Shown here: positions 8,107 to 16,672 of the stretch, piece by piece
Numbering within the stretch: position 1 is the first letter of the stretch
Layout of the letters: the number at the start of each line of letters is the position of its first letter
Assembly (NCBI GenBank): GCA_039767595.1
Contig: JBDNBY010000043.1
Span: forward strand, 1 to 26,745
Length of the DNA stretch: 26,745 bases
Source of the DNA: JBDNBY01 sp039767595
GTDB taxonomy: Bacteria; Pseudomonadota; Alphaproteobacteria; Rhodobacterales; Rhodobacteraceae
Direction of reading: 5' to 3'
Notes under the pieces: model-generated
What the model was told of the DNA's origin: nothing
Database searches by the model: none
The model's input: only the letters and a program-made list of their open reading frames with translations
Translations under genes and position numbers: made by a program

Positions 8107-9497
8107 TGGCCCGCATCCTTCCAATAGCCATCAAAGATATCGGCGAGGCTGGGTTCCCGCGCTGGAATTTCGCGAATGATTTTCGTGCTTTGCAAAAAAT
8201 GTCGCCAATGCACGTTGTCATCAATGCCATTGCCGCCCCAACTGCCACAGCCCATACTTAGGGAAAAGGGCATGCTATTGGTGAACGAGCCGCCCGTGGC
8301 AAATGTATGCGCTTGGTTCACGATGATCCGGCTTGTCGGGATCTGGCGAGCAAGCTGGTGGGGGCGTTCGGCGTGCCCTGTGTGAATACCAACAGAGTGA
8401 CCGGCCCCTTGAAACAGTTGTATCTCTTTGGCAATTTCAGCGGCATGGTCAAAATCGCGCGCCCGATAGAGGGCGAGCACGCGGCTCAGCTTTTCCCCAG
8501 ACAGGGGATGCTCTGGGCCAATGCCGGTGGTGGGCACGGCGATATATTCGGTGCCCGTGGGCGCGTCCAAGCCCAGCGCGTCGATCAGCTGCGCGGCATC
8601 TTGGGCAATAACGGCGCGATTCAAATGGCCGTTTGGCCAGAGCTTGGCAATGATGCCCGCCTCATCATCGATCAGCGCACCGCCGTGTTGGGCCATTTGC
8701 GCGACAAACGCATCATAGACCACATCCACAACAATCGCAGAATTCTCGGACGAGCAAGACGTTGCATTGTCAAAGGTTTTGGAGGCTCGGATTTTTTCGG
8801 CAGCTTCGGCGAGATTGGCGGTCTCATCCACGATGACAGCAACATTTCCGGCGCCAACCGCCACGGCAGGAGTGCCGGCGGTTTGCGCGCGGTGGACGTT
8901 ATTTTGGCTCCCTGTGCAAATAATTTTATCGCAGCCTTCCATCAAACGCTGAGTTTTTTCTTTGGATCCGGGTGCGGGGATCATTTGGACGAGGTCAGGG
9001 TCTTCGCCGATTTTCTCAAACTCGGTATGAATGAAGGCAATCAGCCGCGCGCAGGTCTGCACGCCCTTGGGCGAGGGGGCGACAACGATGGAATTGCCGC
9101 ATTTGAGCGCGTTGATGATATTGTTCGCCGGTGTGGCGGCGGGGTTTGTCGATGGCACAATCGCGCCAATGACGCCCATGGGACGTGCGATTTCGGTGAT
9201 GCCTGTGGCGGTATCGTCGCGTATCACGCCGTATGTTGTGGCATGTTGAATGTCGCGCATCAGGCCCAAGGTTTTACGGTGATTTTTGGTGATCTTATCG
9301 GCAACATTGCCAAGACCTGTTGTGCTCACGGCCAGTTCGGCCAGCTCTTGATTGCGGGCCGGTTCCATGATGGCCCATGCGGCGGCCTGAGCGGCGCGGT
9401 CATAGCGATGTTGCGAGCCGTTCGTTTCATACCGCTGTTGCGCGGCACGCGACCGCGTGAGGATCGCGTCCAGCTCTAAAACTGCATCGGTTGTCAT
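8103..9497 (-). CDS. Acylating (CoA-dependent) aldehyde dehydrogenase, candidate sulfoacetaldehyde dehydrogenase (SauS-like)
   Basis: A 464-residue aldehyde dehydrogenase of the short acylating class (compare the N-terminal part of AdhE, EutE, SauS). Features seen: GVIGAIVPSTNPAATP near 108-123, ICTGSQNNV near 193-201, and the catalytic cysteine C248 in NATSCSSENS. The glutamate motif of ordinary NAD-dependent aldehyde dehydrogenases is not in its usual place, as expected for acylating enzymes. The start has AGAGGT a few bases upstream. The stop overlaps the start of the CoA ligase, so the two are translationally coupled and probably work in sequence: acid to acyl-CoA to aldehyde. Sulfoacetaldehyde is the favoured product because of the neighbouring sulfite dehydrogenase genes; this remains inference. 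Confidence 0.87.
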   Translation of the reverse strand: MTTDAVLELDAILTRSRAAQQRYETNGSQHRYDRAAQAAAWAIMEPARNQELAELAVSTTGLGNVADKITKNHRKTLGLMRDIQHATTYGVIRDDTATGITEIARPMGVIGAIVPSTNPAATPANNIINALKCGNSIVVAPSPKGVQTCARLIAFIHTEFEKIGEDPDLVQMIPAPGSKEKTQRLMEGCDKIICTGSQNNVHRAQTAGTPAVAVGAGNVAVIVDETANLAEAAEKIRASKTFDNATSCSSENSAIVVDVVYDAFVAQMAQHGGALIDDEAGIIAKLWPNGHLNRAVIAQDAAQLIDALGLDAPTGTEYIAVPTTGIGPEHPLSGEKLSRVLALYRARDFDHAAEIAKEIQLFQGAGHSVGIHTGHAERPHQLARQIPTSRIIVNQAHTFATGGSFTNSMPFSLSMGCGSWGGNGIDDNVHWRHFLQSTKIIREIPAREPSLADIFDGYWKDAGQ

Positions 9498-9559
9498 GGT
9501 GAGTACCTCTAAGTCCTTGGACGTGCGGTCTTAAATGAGTGTCGTGAAATCGGATGAAG

Positions 9560-9585
9560 CGGGGCACCACAGACACGGCGCCCCG
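9560..9585 (-). other. Intercistronic hairpin between tctC and the aldehyde dehydrogenase gene
   Basis: CGGGGC at 9560-9565 pairs with GCCCCG at 9580-9585, with two more G-C pairs inside after one mismatch. It starts 13 bases beyond the tctC stop and there is no T-run after it in the direction of transcription. This suggests an mRNA-stabilising or processing stem, often seen after abundant binding-protein genes, rather than a full terminator. Confidence 0.55.
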
Positions 9586-9597
9586 TTCAGGGGTATG

Positions 9598-10569
9598 TTA
9601 TTTCAAATCGGCGAGCAACTCTTTGAGTGTCTCTTCGCGGGCGGCCCACATCGCCAACACTTCGTCGCGTGTCATGATGTGCATAGGGGATCCGCCGGCC
9701 TTCATTTTGCCAGCGACGCGGCCATTGGCGAACATCTCGGGTACTTTGGCGGCCAGTGCATCAATGATGCCCTGAGGTGTGCCTTTGGGTACCATCACAC
9801 CGCGAAAGTTGACCGAGCTGTTATCGACATCATAGCCTTGCTCTTGCAATGTTGGCACATCGGGCAAGAAGTCGTTGCGCGCGTTATCAAACACGCCAAG
9901 GATTTTGACATTACCGGCCTCGCGGGCCCGGAACGCATCCGAGAGGTTGTTCACACCGCCCAGAACTTCACCTGCGATCACCGCTTTCATCGCGCCTGAT
10001 CCGCCTGCATTATTGGGGATATAGGCCATTTTTACGCCGGCTGCCTTTTCCAATTGCAGCGCAGCAATGTGGTGACCCACAAAGAGGCCCGCACCTGAAA
10101 AGGTCAGTTTACCAGGATTGGCTTTGGCATAGTCCACAACATCCGTCATGGAATTGAACGGGCTATCGTTGTTCACAACAAAGACCGCCGGATCAGCGCC
10201 CCAATTGGCGATTGGCTCAAAGCTGTCGGCGCTATAGGACACGCCGCCCTCGATGGACTGTGCGATGAAATGCGGAATGTTATAGGCGCCTAGCGTATAG
10301 CCATCGGCCTCTGCTTGCGTGGCAAGCCAGTTCCAGCCGACACGTCCACCGGCGCCCGCTTTGTTGATGATCGCAATGGGCATGCCCAGCGCATCTTCGT
10401 TGCCAGCGGTCATCGTGACGATGCGCGCTTGGAAGTCAGTGGCCCCACCGGCGCCATAGCTGACCATCAGCATGAGCGGACGCTCAGGATAGTTGCTATG
10501 CCCGTCGGCAAAGGCATGGCCGGTCATGGCGCTTAGGGCCAAGGCGGCGGCTGCAATTAAGTTTTTCAT
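9598..10569 (-). CDS. TTT-family periplasmic substrate-binding protein (TctC)
   Basis: A 323-residue secreted binding protein. A clear signal peptide (MKNLIAAAALALSAMTGHAF, cut near ADG) is followed by YPERPLMLMVSYGAGGATD, the usual entry of the Bug/TctC fold, and later LTFSGAGLFVGHHIAALQLE and GVMVPKGTPQGIIDALAAK. Such proteins bind small carboxylates in the periplasm and deliver them to the TctAB membrane unit. AGGGAGGAC lies about seven bases before the ATG. It is third in the operon, downstream of tctB, with a short CCGC-GCGG stem in the 44-base gap. The ligand cannot be read from the sequence; operon partners suggest a sulfonated or other small carboxylate. Confidence 0.9.
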   Translation of the reverse strand: MKNLIAAAALALSAMTGHAFADGHSNYPERPLMLMVSYGAGGATDFQARIVTMTAGNEDALGMPIAIINKAGAGGRVGWNWLATQAEADGYTLGAYNIPHFIAQSIEGGVSYSADSFEPIANWGADPAVFVVNNDSPFNSMTDVVDYAKANPGKLTFSGAGLFVGHHIAALQLEKAAGVKMAYIPNNAGGSGAMKAVIAGEVLGGVNNLSDAFRAREAGNVKILGVFDNARNDFLPDVPTLQEQGYDVDNSSVNFRGVMVPKGTPQGIIDALAAKVPEMFANGRVAGKMKAGGSPMHIMTRDEVLAMWAAREETLKELLADLK

Positions 10570-10613
10570 GGTTTAGGTCCTCCCTAGGTGAATTGGTCTG
10601 CCGCTTTTGCGGT

Positions 10614-11078
10614 TCAGAAGAAAATCTCTTTGGGTGTGAACACACCAAGTAGCATCGCAAAGAGACCGTACATTACCGCCAAAAAGCCAGCGGAAATTAA
10701 AATGCGCTTGACCCATGTTTTGACCTCGGAATGCGGGGCTGGATCATAAAGCGACAGCAAGATGAAAAAAGCGCAGGTCGAGGCTGTGTAGAACCCGAGG
10801 CTGGCCGCCGCCCAAAAGACAAAGATCAGCGCGACGATTAATCCGGGTACAATGTGACCCAGCGCCTGAGCGTTGAGACCATTGCCGACTTTGGTCTTGC
10901 CCAAAAGGGCCTTGCCAAAGGTCCAGATGGCGAGGGCGGCAAACACGGTTGAGATGATCCGCGGGAATAAAAACGCGGCCGCGGGCTCTTGGGTGTAGCT
11001 GATGTAGGTGATCCACAGACCGACAAAGGCGATCAGGCCACTGGCGATGATGTGCTGTGTGCGTGGCAAGGTGGTCAT
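10614..11078 (-). CDS. TTT-family small membrane subunit (TctB)
   Basis: A 154-residue protein with four hydrophobic segments (about 9-27, 37-55, 72-100 and 124-146), the size and pattern of TctB subunits. The frame stays open far upstream, but that part lies inside tctA in another frame and is not protein-like. The ATG at 11078 overlaps the tctA stop as ATGA and gives MTTLPRTQHIIASGLIAFVG, a normal TctB beginning. It forms the membrane complex with TctA in the inner membrane. TctB is poorly conserved, so identification rests on size, topology and its place between tctA and tctC. Confidence 0.87.
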   Translation of the reverse strand: MTTLPRTQHIIASGLIAFVGLWITYISYTQEPAAAFLFPRIISTVFAALAIWTFGKALLGKTKVGNGLNAQALGHIVPGLIVALIFVFWAAASLGFYTASTCAFFILLSLYDPAPHSEVKTWVKRILISAGFLAVMYGLFAMLLGVFTPKEIFF

Positions 11079-12604
11079 GACAATCCCTCTTCTTTTGCGA
11101 TGGCATCGTCCTTGGTCGTATAGCGCCGCGAGCGCAGCTCCATCCAAACCGAATAGCCGATGGAGGCGACGACAACTGTGATCAAAACGAGGTTCAATGT
11201 ACCGGTGAAGAAATACTGACTGACCGAGCTGGTGGCATTGGCGATCATGCTGCCTTGGATGAAATTCGCCTCGGCAATTGGGCCAAGGATAAGCCCCAAA
11301 ACAAGCGGCGCGGCCGAAAACCCAAAACGTTCGAGGAAATACATGCCTGTGCCCAAGGCCATCATGACATAGACATCGCCCATCGAGTTTTGCACCGAAT
11401 AACTGCCAAAGACCGCCAGCCCCAGAACGACTGCGGCCATCACGGCATTTGGCACTTGGGCAACACGTGCGGCCAGACCCGCCACATAGAGCCCAAAAAT
11501 GCACATGAGCACTTGGCCAATCAACATCGAATTGATGAAGGTCCATGCCACATCTGGGTGATTGTCAAACAGATCGCTACCGGGGAAAATGCCGTGGATC
11601 AACAACCCGCCCAAGAGCACCGCCGCCGTTGGCGATCCGGGGATAGAGAGTGTCAACAGCGGCACCAATGAGGGGCCAACCATGGCGTTATTCGCGCTTT
11701 CGGCGGCAATGACGCCTTCGCTATGACCGGTGCCGAATTTATCGCGCTCGGGGCTCATTTTCTTGGATTGGTCATAAGCCACAAGACCGGCAATTTGCCC
11801 CCCAACACCGGGGATCAGACCGATGATCGACCCTGTGATCGTGCCGATGGTGAGCGCGCGACTGCGCGAGAAAACTTCGCGAAACGCGTCTTTGATAGGG
11901 TGTTTTTCGACGGCGATCACTTCGGCCTCAAGTTTTGAGCGCCCTTTGGAAAACATTGTAATGACCTGCGGGATCGCAAAGAGGCCAATGAGGGCAGGGA
12001 TCACATTGATCCCGCCTGCGACGCTAGGATGAAAGATAAACCGCTGCGCGCCCATGATATCGTCAAAGCCGATCGTTGCCAGCCACAGGCCAATGCAGCC
12101 GGCCAAAAGCCCCTTAACCACCGAGCTTGAGTCGAGCGATCCAATCACCGTGACGCCCAAAATGGCGAGCCAAAATAGCTCTGACGGGCCAAAGGCAAGG
12201 GCCCATTGCGCCAACATCGGCGTGAGAAAGATCAACAAAAAGACCCCAAAGATGCCCCCAACGGCAGAGGCCAGAAACGAGATTTGCAACGCCTTGGCGC
12301 CTTGGCCCTTGCGTGCCATGGTATGGCCATCAAGGGTGGTGGCAATATTCGCCGGCGCACCGGGGATTTTCAGTAAAATCGCACTCACCGCGCCGCCGGC
12401 CACCGTTGATGTATAGGCCGCGCCGAGTAGAATAAGGCCCTGCGCCGGCTCAAGCCGAAAGGTGAACGGGATCAGCAAGGCAACCGCCATTGTCGGCGAC
12501 AAGCCCGGCGTCGCCCCAAGGATCAACCCACCGATCGTGCCAATGAGCAAGAGCATAAAGTTGAAGGGCGTGAACACATCGCCCATATACATCAAAAATT
12601 CCAA
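11075..12604 (-). CDS. TTT-family large membrane subunit (TctA)
   Basis: A protein of about 509 residues with around 12 membrane segments. The TctA signatures are clear: GGLILGATPGLSPTMAVALL near residues 25-44, GAVSAILLKIPGAPANIATT near 72-91, and a second internal repeat with IGLIPGVGGQIAGLVAYDQS and LTLSIPGSPTAAVLLGGLLI. It is the transport channel of the tripartite tricarboxylate transporter. The start chosen is TTG at 12604, which has AAGGGG seven bases upstream; the ATG at 12592 is the alternative but has a poorer ribosome-binding site. It is the first gene of the operon, divergent from lacI, with about 100 bases between the two starts. Confidence 0.9.
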   Translation of the reverse strand: MEFLMYMGDVFTPFNFMLLLIGTIGGLILGATPGLSPTMAVALLIPFTFRLEPAQGLILLGAAYTSTVAGGAVSAILLKIPGAPANIATTLDGHTMARKGQGAKALQISFLASAVGGIFGVFLLIFLTPMLAQWALAFGPSELFWLAILGVTVIGSLDSSSVVKGLLAGCIGLWLATIGFDDIMGAQRFIFHPSVAGGINVIPALIGLFAIPQVITMFSKGRSKLEAEVIAVEKHPIKDAFREVFSRSRALTIGTITGSIIGLIPGVGGQIAGLVAYDQSKKMSPERDKFGTGHSEGVIAAESANNAMVGPSLVPLLTLSIPGSPTAAVLLGGLLIHGIFPGSDLFDNHPDVAWTFINSMLIGQVLMCIFGLYVAGLAARVAQVPNAVMAAVVLGLAVFGSYSVQNSMGDVYVMMALGTGMYFLERFGFSAAPLVLGLILGPIAEANFIQGSMIANATSSVSQYFFTGTLNLVLITVVVASIGYSVWMELRSRRYTTKDDAIAKEEGLS

Positions 12605-12704
12605 CCCACGGCCCCTTGTGACATGTCTGTTGTTGACTCCCTACGCTAAAGAATGAAAATAATATTGCAAATGTTTTCATTTTTTCGGGAATTACACGGC
12701 TTAA
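12605..12704. promoter_or_regulatory. Divergent tctA / lacI-family promoter region with candidate operator
   Basis: This 100-base AT-rich gap separates two divergent genes. It holds a perfect 8-base inverted repeat, AATGAAAA at 12652-12659 and TTTTCATT at 12674-12681, centred between 12666 and 12667, with TTGCAA at 12665-12670 inside. TTGACT at 12633-12638 is a possible -35 box for the regulator gene, with AT-rich sequence behind it. The inverted repeat is seen directly. Its use as the operator of the adjacent LacI-family protein is inferred from position; it lacks the usual central CG of classical LacI-family sites. Confidence 0.5.
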
Positions 12705-13730
12705 ATGACTGATAAGAATAGTAAAAAAGCTGATATATTGGATGTCGCGCGCGCTGCAAAAGTGTCGGCCTCGACTGTGTCGCGCTGTTTTAATCATCCC
12801 GAATTGGTCAAGGCGGCGACTCGCAAAAAGATTGATCGCGCGGTGCGCCGCTTGGGGTATATTCGCAATCGCGCCGCGCAAACGATCCACGGTATTCGCA
12901 GTGGGACTATCGGATTGATCGTCCCAACGGTCGATCACACGATCTTTGGCCAATTGATCCAAAGCTTTTCCCAAGGGGTTGGCGATGAAGGGTTCACCAT
13001 TTTATTAGCCTCCCATGGCTATAACCTTGAGCGCGAGTATGAGCTGACGCGCAAAATGCTAGAGCACCGCGTTGATGGGATCGCTCTTGTTGGGTTAGAG
13101 CATGCCGATGACACGCACGAGCTTTTGACCCAACAGCACACGCCGGCGGTGTTGTTGTGGAACCATGCCCAAGGGGTGGGCATTCCATCCGTTGGGGCCG
13201 ATAATTATCAAGCGGGCTATATGATTGCCCAGCATATCGCAGACTTGGGCCATCGGCATATCGCAGGACTTTTTCCGCCGCTGGCCGGTAATGACCGCGC
13301 GTCGCAACGATTCAAAGGGGTCCAAGAGGGGCTCAAGGCGCGTGGATTGGCCATAGCCGAGGGGGCGCTGCTGGAAACATTATATAGTGTTGGCGCTGCC
13401 AAAGCCGCCGTGATTGAGGGGCTGACCTCGGATCATCGGCCCACGGCGATGATTTGCGGTAATGATGTCTTGGCATGGGGGGCGTTGCATGCGCTGCGTC
13501 ATTTGGGCCTCGAGGCGCCCAATGACATTTCGATCACAGGAATCGGAGATTTTGCCGGATCGGCAGAATTTGAACCCAGCCTTACAACTGTAAGAATACC
13601 GGCCGGCTCGATCGGCCGAAAGGCCGCTCAGGTTATTGTTGAGTATATCAAAGACGGCACAGAAGTGCCGCAAGGCGCTGTATTTCAGCCGGTTTTGCAA
13701 GTGCGAGCCTCGTGTGGCGTAAGGGCTTGA
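12705..13730 (+). CDS. LacI-family transcriptional regulator
   Basis: A 341-residue LacI/GalR protein. The N-terminal helix-turn-helix reads ILDVARAAKVSASTVSRCFN (residues 11-30), followed by the hinge region LGYIRNRAAQTIHGIRSGTI and a periplasmic-binding-protein-like effector domain (IGLIVPTVDHTIFGQLIQSF, ALVGLEHAD, VGADNYQAGYMIAQHI, AMICGNDVLAWGALHAL, ISITGIGDF). It sits between the transporter/CoA-ligase operon on the other strand and soeABC on the same strand, so it is placed to control both. The effector is unknown; a substrate or intermediate of the neighbouring pathway is the natural guess. Its stop overlaps a TTGACA at 13727-13732 for which no good -10 box was found. Confidence 0.9.
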   Translation: MTDKNSKKADILDVARAAKVSASTVSRCFNHPELVKAATRKKIDRAVRRLGYIRNRAAQTIHGIRSGTIGLIVPTVDHTIFGQLIQSFSQGVGDEGFTILLASHGYNLEREYELTRKMLEHRVDGIALVGLEHADDTHELLTQQHTPAVLLWNHAQGVGIPSVGADNYQAGYMIAQHIADLGHRHIAGLFPPLAGNDRASQRFKGVQEGLKARGLAIAEGALLETLYSVGAAKAAVIEGLTSDHRPTAMICGNDVLAWGALHALRHLGLEAPNDISITGIGDFAGSAEFEPSLTTVRIPAGSIGRKAAQVIVEYIKDGTEVPQGAVFQPVLQVRASCGVRA

Positions 13731-13885
13731 CACTTCTTTCCGTTACGTCAACATGATGGAGGCACACAAAATTCTGTCCAACCTTTCATTTGCGGATTAC
13801 GGTTTGCCAGAACGTGCGCGGGCACAATGAAAAAAGTTCGGCCAAGGCTCTGGTACGAGGGCTAGGGACAACGAGGGAGGTTTCT

Positions 13886-16672
13886 ATGCAAGATCAAGCA
13901 CATCTTGATTTTTCGCCAAAGCTATCTGACGAAGTGCGCAAGACGACATGCTATATGTGCGCCTGTCGCTGCGGAATCAATGTCCATCTCAAAGATGGCA
14001 AAGTCGCCTATATTGAGGGCAACCGCGACCATCCTGTGAACAAAGGCGTGCTATGCGCCAAAGGCTCGGCAGGGATCATGCAAGTGACCGCGCCCTCGCG
14101 GCTTCGGGCGCCGCTCAAGCGTGTGGGCCCGCGCGGCTCGGGTGAGTTTGAAGAAATCTCATGGGATGAGGCGCTGAGCCTTGCCACAGATTGGCTTGCG
14201 CCTTTGCGCGAGAAAGCCCCTGAAAAACTGGCGTTTTTTACCGGACGCGATCAATCGCAATCCTTCACGGGCTATTGGGCGCAGATGTTTGGCACGCCCA
14301 ATTTCGCGGCGCATGGCGGGTTTTGCAGTGTGAATATGGCGACCGCCGGCATTTATACCATGGGCGGTGCGTTTTGGGAATTTGGTCAGCCGGATTGGGA
14401 TCATACAAAGCTGTTTTTGCTCTTTGGTGTGGCTGAAGATCATGACAGTAACCCGATCAAAATGGGCATTGGCAAAATCAAAGATCGCGGTGCCAAAGTC
14501 ATCGGTGTGAACCCTATTCGCACGGGCTATAACGCCGTGGCGGATGAATGGGTGGGCATTACACCTGGTACGGATGGGCGCTTTATCCTCGCGTTGATTT
14601 ATACGTTGATTGAGGCGGGTAAAATAGATCTGACCTATTTGGCGCGGTTTACAAATGCACCTGTGCTCCTCGATCCTGAAACGGGCTTTTTCCTGCGCGA
14701 TGCTGATGGCAAGCCGTTGATTATAGATCGTAAATCGGGTGTTGTCGCCTTTGATCATAAGGGGGGCGAACCCGATCTGCGCGGCACGCATGAGGGGGCG
14801 GGCACCGTCTTTACTAAGATGATCGAGCATTTCCTCGATCCGCAAAACGCCCCAGAAGAAGTGGCACAGGCCTGCGGCATTTCGGCCGAGCGTATTCGGG
14901 CCTTGGCCGCGGAATTGGCACATGTGGCCTTTGACCAAGAAATTCGCCTACCGCAGCCATGGACCGATTTTAGAGGTCATCAGTACGATGAAATGGTCGG
15001 CCGCCCTGTCGCGATCCATGCGATGCGCGGCATTTCGGCCCATGGCAATGGCTTTCAAACCTGCCGCGCGCTGCATAGTTTGCAAATTCTATTGGGGGCC
15101 GTTGAAACACCGGGCAGTTTCCGGTTCAAACCGCCCTATCCTAAGCCGGCCGAAATTCATCCCAAGCCGCATGCCACATCGCGCCCCAATGCGCCGCTGG
15201 CGGGTCCGCATCTTGGATTTGTCCAAGGGCCAGAGGATCTTTGCCTTGATGAGAGCGGCGCTGCGCAGCGGATCGATAAGGCCTTTACGTGGGATAATCC
15301 AATGTCGGCCCATGGGTTGATGCATATGGTGATCTCGAACGCCCATGTGGGAGATCCCTATAAGATCGACACGCTGTTCATGTATATGGCCAATATGAGT
15401 TGGAACAGTTCGATGAACACCAGCTCGGTCATGGATATGCTGACGGATAAAGATGAGGCCGGGGACTATGTCATCCCGCGGATTATCTATTCGGATGCCT
15501 ATAGCTCTGAAATGGTGGCCTATGCGGATCTGATCCTGCCCGATGCGACGTATCTAGAGCGTCACGATTGTATCAGCTTGCTCGATCGTCCGATTTGCGA
15601 GGCAGATGCCGCCGCAGATGCCATTCGCTGGCCGGTGATTGAGCCTGATCGCGATGTGCGGGGGTTCCAATCGGTGCTGGTCGATTTGGGCGCGCGGCTG
15701 GGCTTGCCCGGATTTGTCAATGAGGACGGCAGCGCAAAATACCAAGATTACGCCGATTACATCGTCAATCACGAGCGTAAGCCAGGCATCGGCCCCTTGG
15801 CCGGCTGGCGCAGCGAAGAGGATACTGGCCGCGGCCCTGTGAATGCAGATCAGCTTAATAAATATATCGAAAATGGAAGCTTTTGGATCAAGCATGTTCC
15901 GCAAAGCGCCTCATATTTCAAGCCATGGAACGTAGAGTATCAAGATTGGGCCGTTGAGACGGGGCTCTATGATGCGCCGCAGCCCTATTTGTTCCAACTC
16001 TATGTGGAGCCGCTGCAAAAGTTCAAAAACGCCGCCAACGGTGTTGGAGACCATCAACCGCCAGATCACCTCAGAGAGCAGCTCAAAAACGTTATGAGCC
16101 CTCTGCCGATTTGGTATCCCACCGCGACAGTTGAGAAGGATGAAGAGTACCCCATCCACGCCCTGACCCAACGACCGATGGCGATGTATCACAGCTGGGG
16201 CAGCCAAAACGCATGGTTGCGGCAAATCCACGGGATGAACCCGATGTATCTGCCCAGTAAACTGATGCAAAAAGAGGGGCTTAAGGATGGCGATTGGGCC
16301 AAAGTCACCTCGCCCCATGGCGAGATTGTTGTGCCTGTGGCGGAAATGGCCGCCCTCAATGAGCATACGATTTGGACATGGAACGCGATTGGCAAACGCA
16401 GCGGCGCTTGGGCCCTAGATCCCAAGGCGCCCGAGGCGACCAAAGGCTTTTTGCTCAATCACCTGATCTCGGAACTGTTGCCGCCCAAAGGTGATGGTCT
16501 GCGGTGGTCCAACTCCGATCCGATCACTGGTCAGGCCGCTTGGTTTGACCTGCGCGTGAAGGTTGAGAAAACCTCGGCCCCAACTGGCATTTCGCCACAA
16601 TTCGACACGCTCACCTCTCCTGTGGGGCAAGGGCCGAAAACAGTGAAACAAAACAGCAAGGAGACGAAATGA
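13886..16672 (+). CDS. soeA: Molybdopterin oxidoreductase, SoeA-type sulfite dehydrogenase catalytic subunit
   Basis: A 928-residue enzyme of the complex iron-sulfur molybdoenzyme family. The N-terminal 4Fe-4S site uses C22, C25, C29 and C57 (TCYMCACRCG ... VLCAKG). The likely molybdenum-ligand cysteine is in HGGFCSVNMATAG, and the dinucleotide-binding C-terminal domain follows. There is no twin-arginine signal peptide, so the enzyme should stay in the cytoplasm, as described for SoeABC. The start at 13886 has GGGAGG five bases upstream and begins the conserved part; an in-frame ATG at 13790 is rejected. It overlaps the iron-sulfur subunit gene by ATGA. By family knowledge it oxidises sulfite to sulfate and passes electrons via SoeB and SoeC to quinone. 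Related DMSO, polysulfide or thiosulfate reductases are the alternatives; missing Tat signal and gene set favour SoeA. Confidence 0.85.
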   Translation: MQDQAHLDFSPKLSDEVRKTTCYMCACRCGINVHLKDGKVAYIEGNRDHPVNKGVLCAKGSAGIMQVTAPSRLRAPLKRVGPRGSGEFEEISWDEALSLATDWLAPLREKAPEKLAFFTGRDQSQSFTGYWAQMFGTPNFAAHGGFCSVNMATAGIYTMGGAFWEFGQPDWDHTKLFLLFGVAEDHDSNPIKMGIGKIKDRGAKVIGVNPIRTGYNAVADEWVGITPGTDGRFILALIYTLIEAGKIDLTYLARFTNAPVLLDPETGFFLRDADGKPLIIDRKSGVVAFDHKGGEPDLRGTHEGAGTVFTKMIEHFLDPQNAPEEVAQACGISAERIRALAAELAHVAFDQEIRLPQPWTDFRGHQYDEMVGRPVAIHAMRGISAHGNGFQTCRALHSLQILLGAVETPGSFRFKPPYPKPAEIHPKPHATSRPNAPLAGPHLGFVQGPEDLCLDESGAAQRIDKAFTWDNPMSAHGLMHMVISNAHVGDPYKIDTLFMYMANMSWNSSMNTSSVMDMLTDKDEAGDYVIPRIIYSDAYSSEMVAYADLILPDATYLERHDCISLLDRPICEADAAADAIRWPVIEPDRDVRGFQSVLVDLGARLGLPGFVNEDGSAKYQDYADYIVNHERKPGIGPLAGWRSEEDTGRGPVNADQLNKYIENGSFWIKHVPQSASYFKPWNVEYQDWAVETGLYDAPQPYLFQLYVEPLQKFKNAANGVGDHQPPDHLREQLKNVMSPLPIWYPTATVEKDEEYPIHALTQRPMAMYHSWGSQNAWLRQIHGMNPMYLPSKLMQKEGLKDGDWAKVTSPHGEIVVPVAEMAALNEHTIWTWNAIGKRSGAWALDPKAPEATKGFLLNHLISELLPPKGDGLRWSNSDPITGQAAWFDLRVKVEKTSAPTGISPQFDTLTSPVGQGPKTVKQNSKETK

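Noticed and set aside
8307..9479. A 390-codon open frame on the plus strand
   Set aside because: It lies exactly opposite the acylating aldehyde dehydrogenase, has no recognisable motif and reads as the complement of codon-biased DNA.
11079..11546. Upstream extension of the tctB frame
   Set aside because: It overlaps tctA in another frame, is rich in Cys, His and Trp unlike a membrane protein, and the ATGA overlap at 11075-11078 gives a clear start.
13727..13758. Promoter for soeABC from TTGACA at 13727
   Set aside because: The -35 box is good, but no acceptable -10 box lies 15 to 19 bases downstream.
13790..13885. Earlier ATG for soeA at 13790
   Set aside because: The added 32 residues are unlike the family, and GGGAGG sits five bases before the ATG at 13886.
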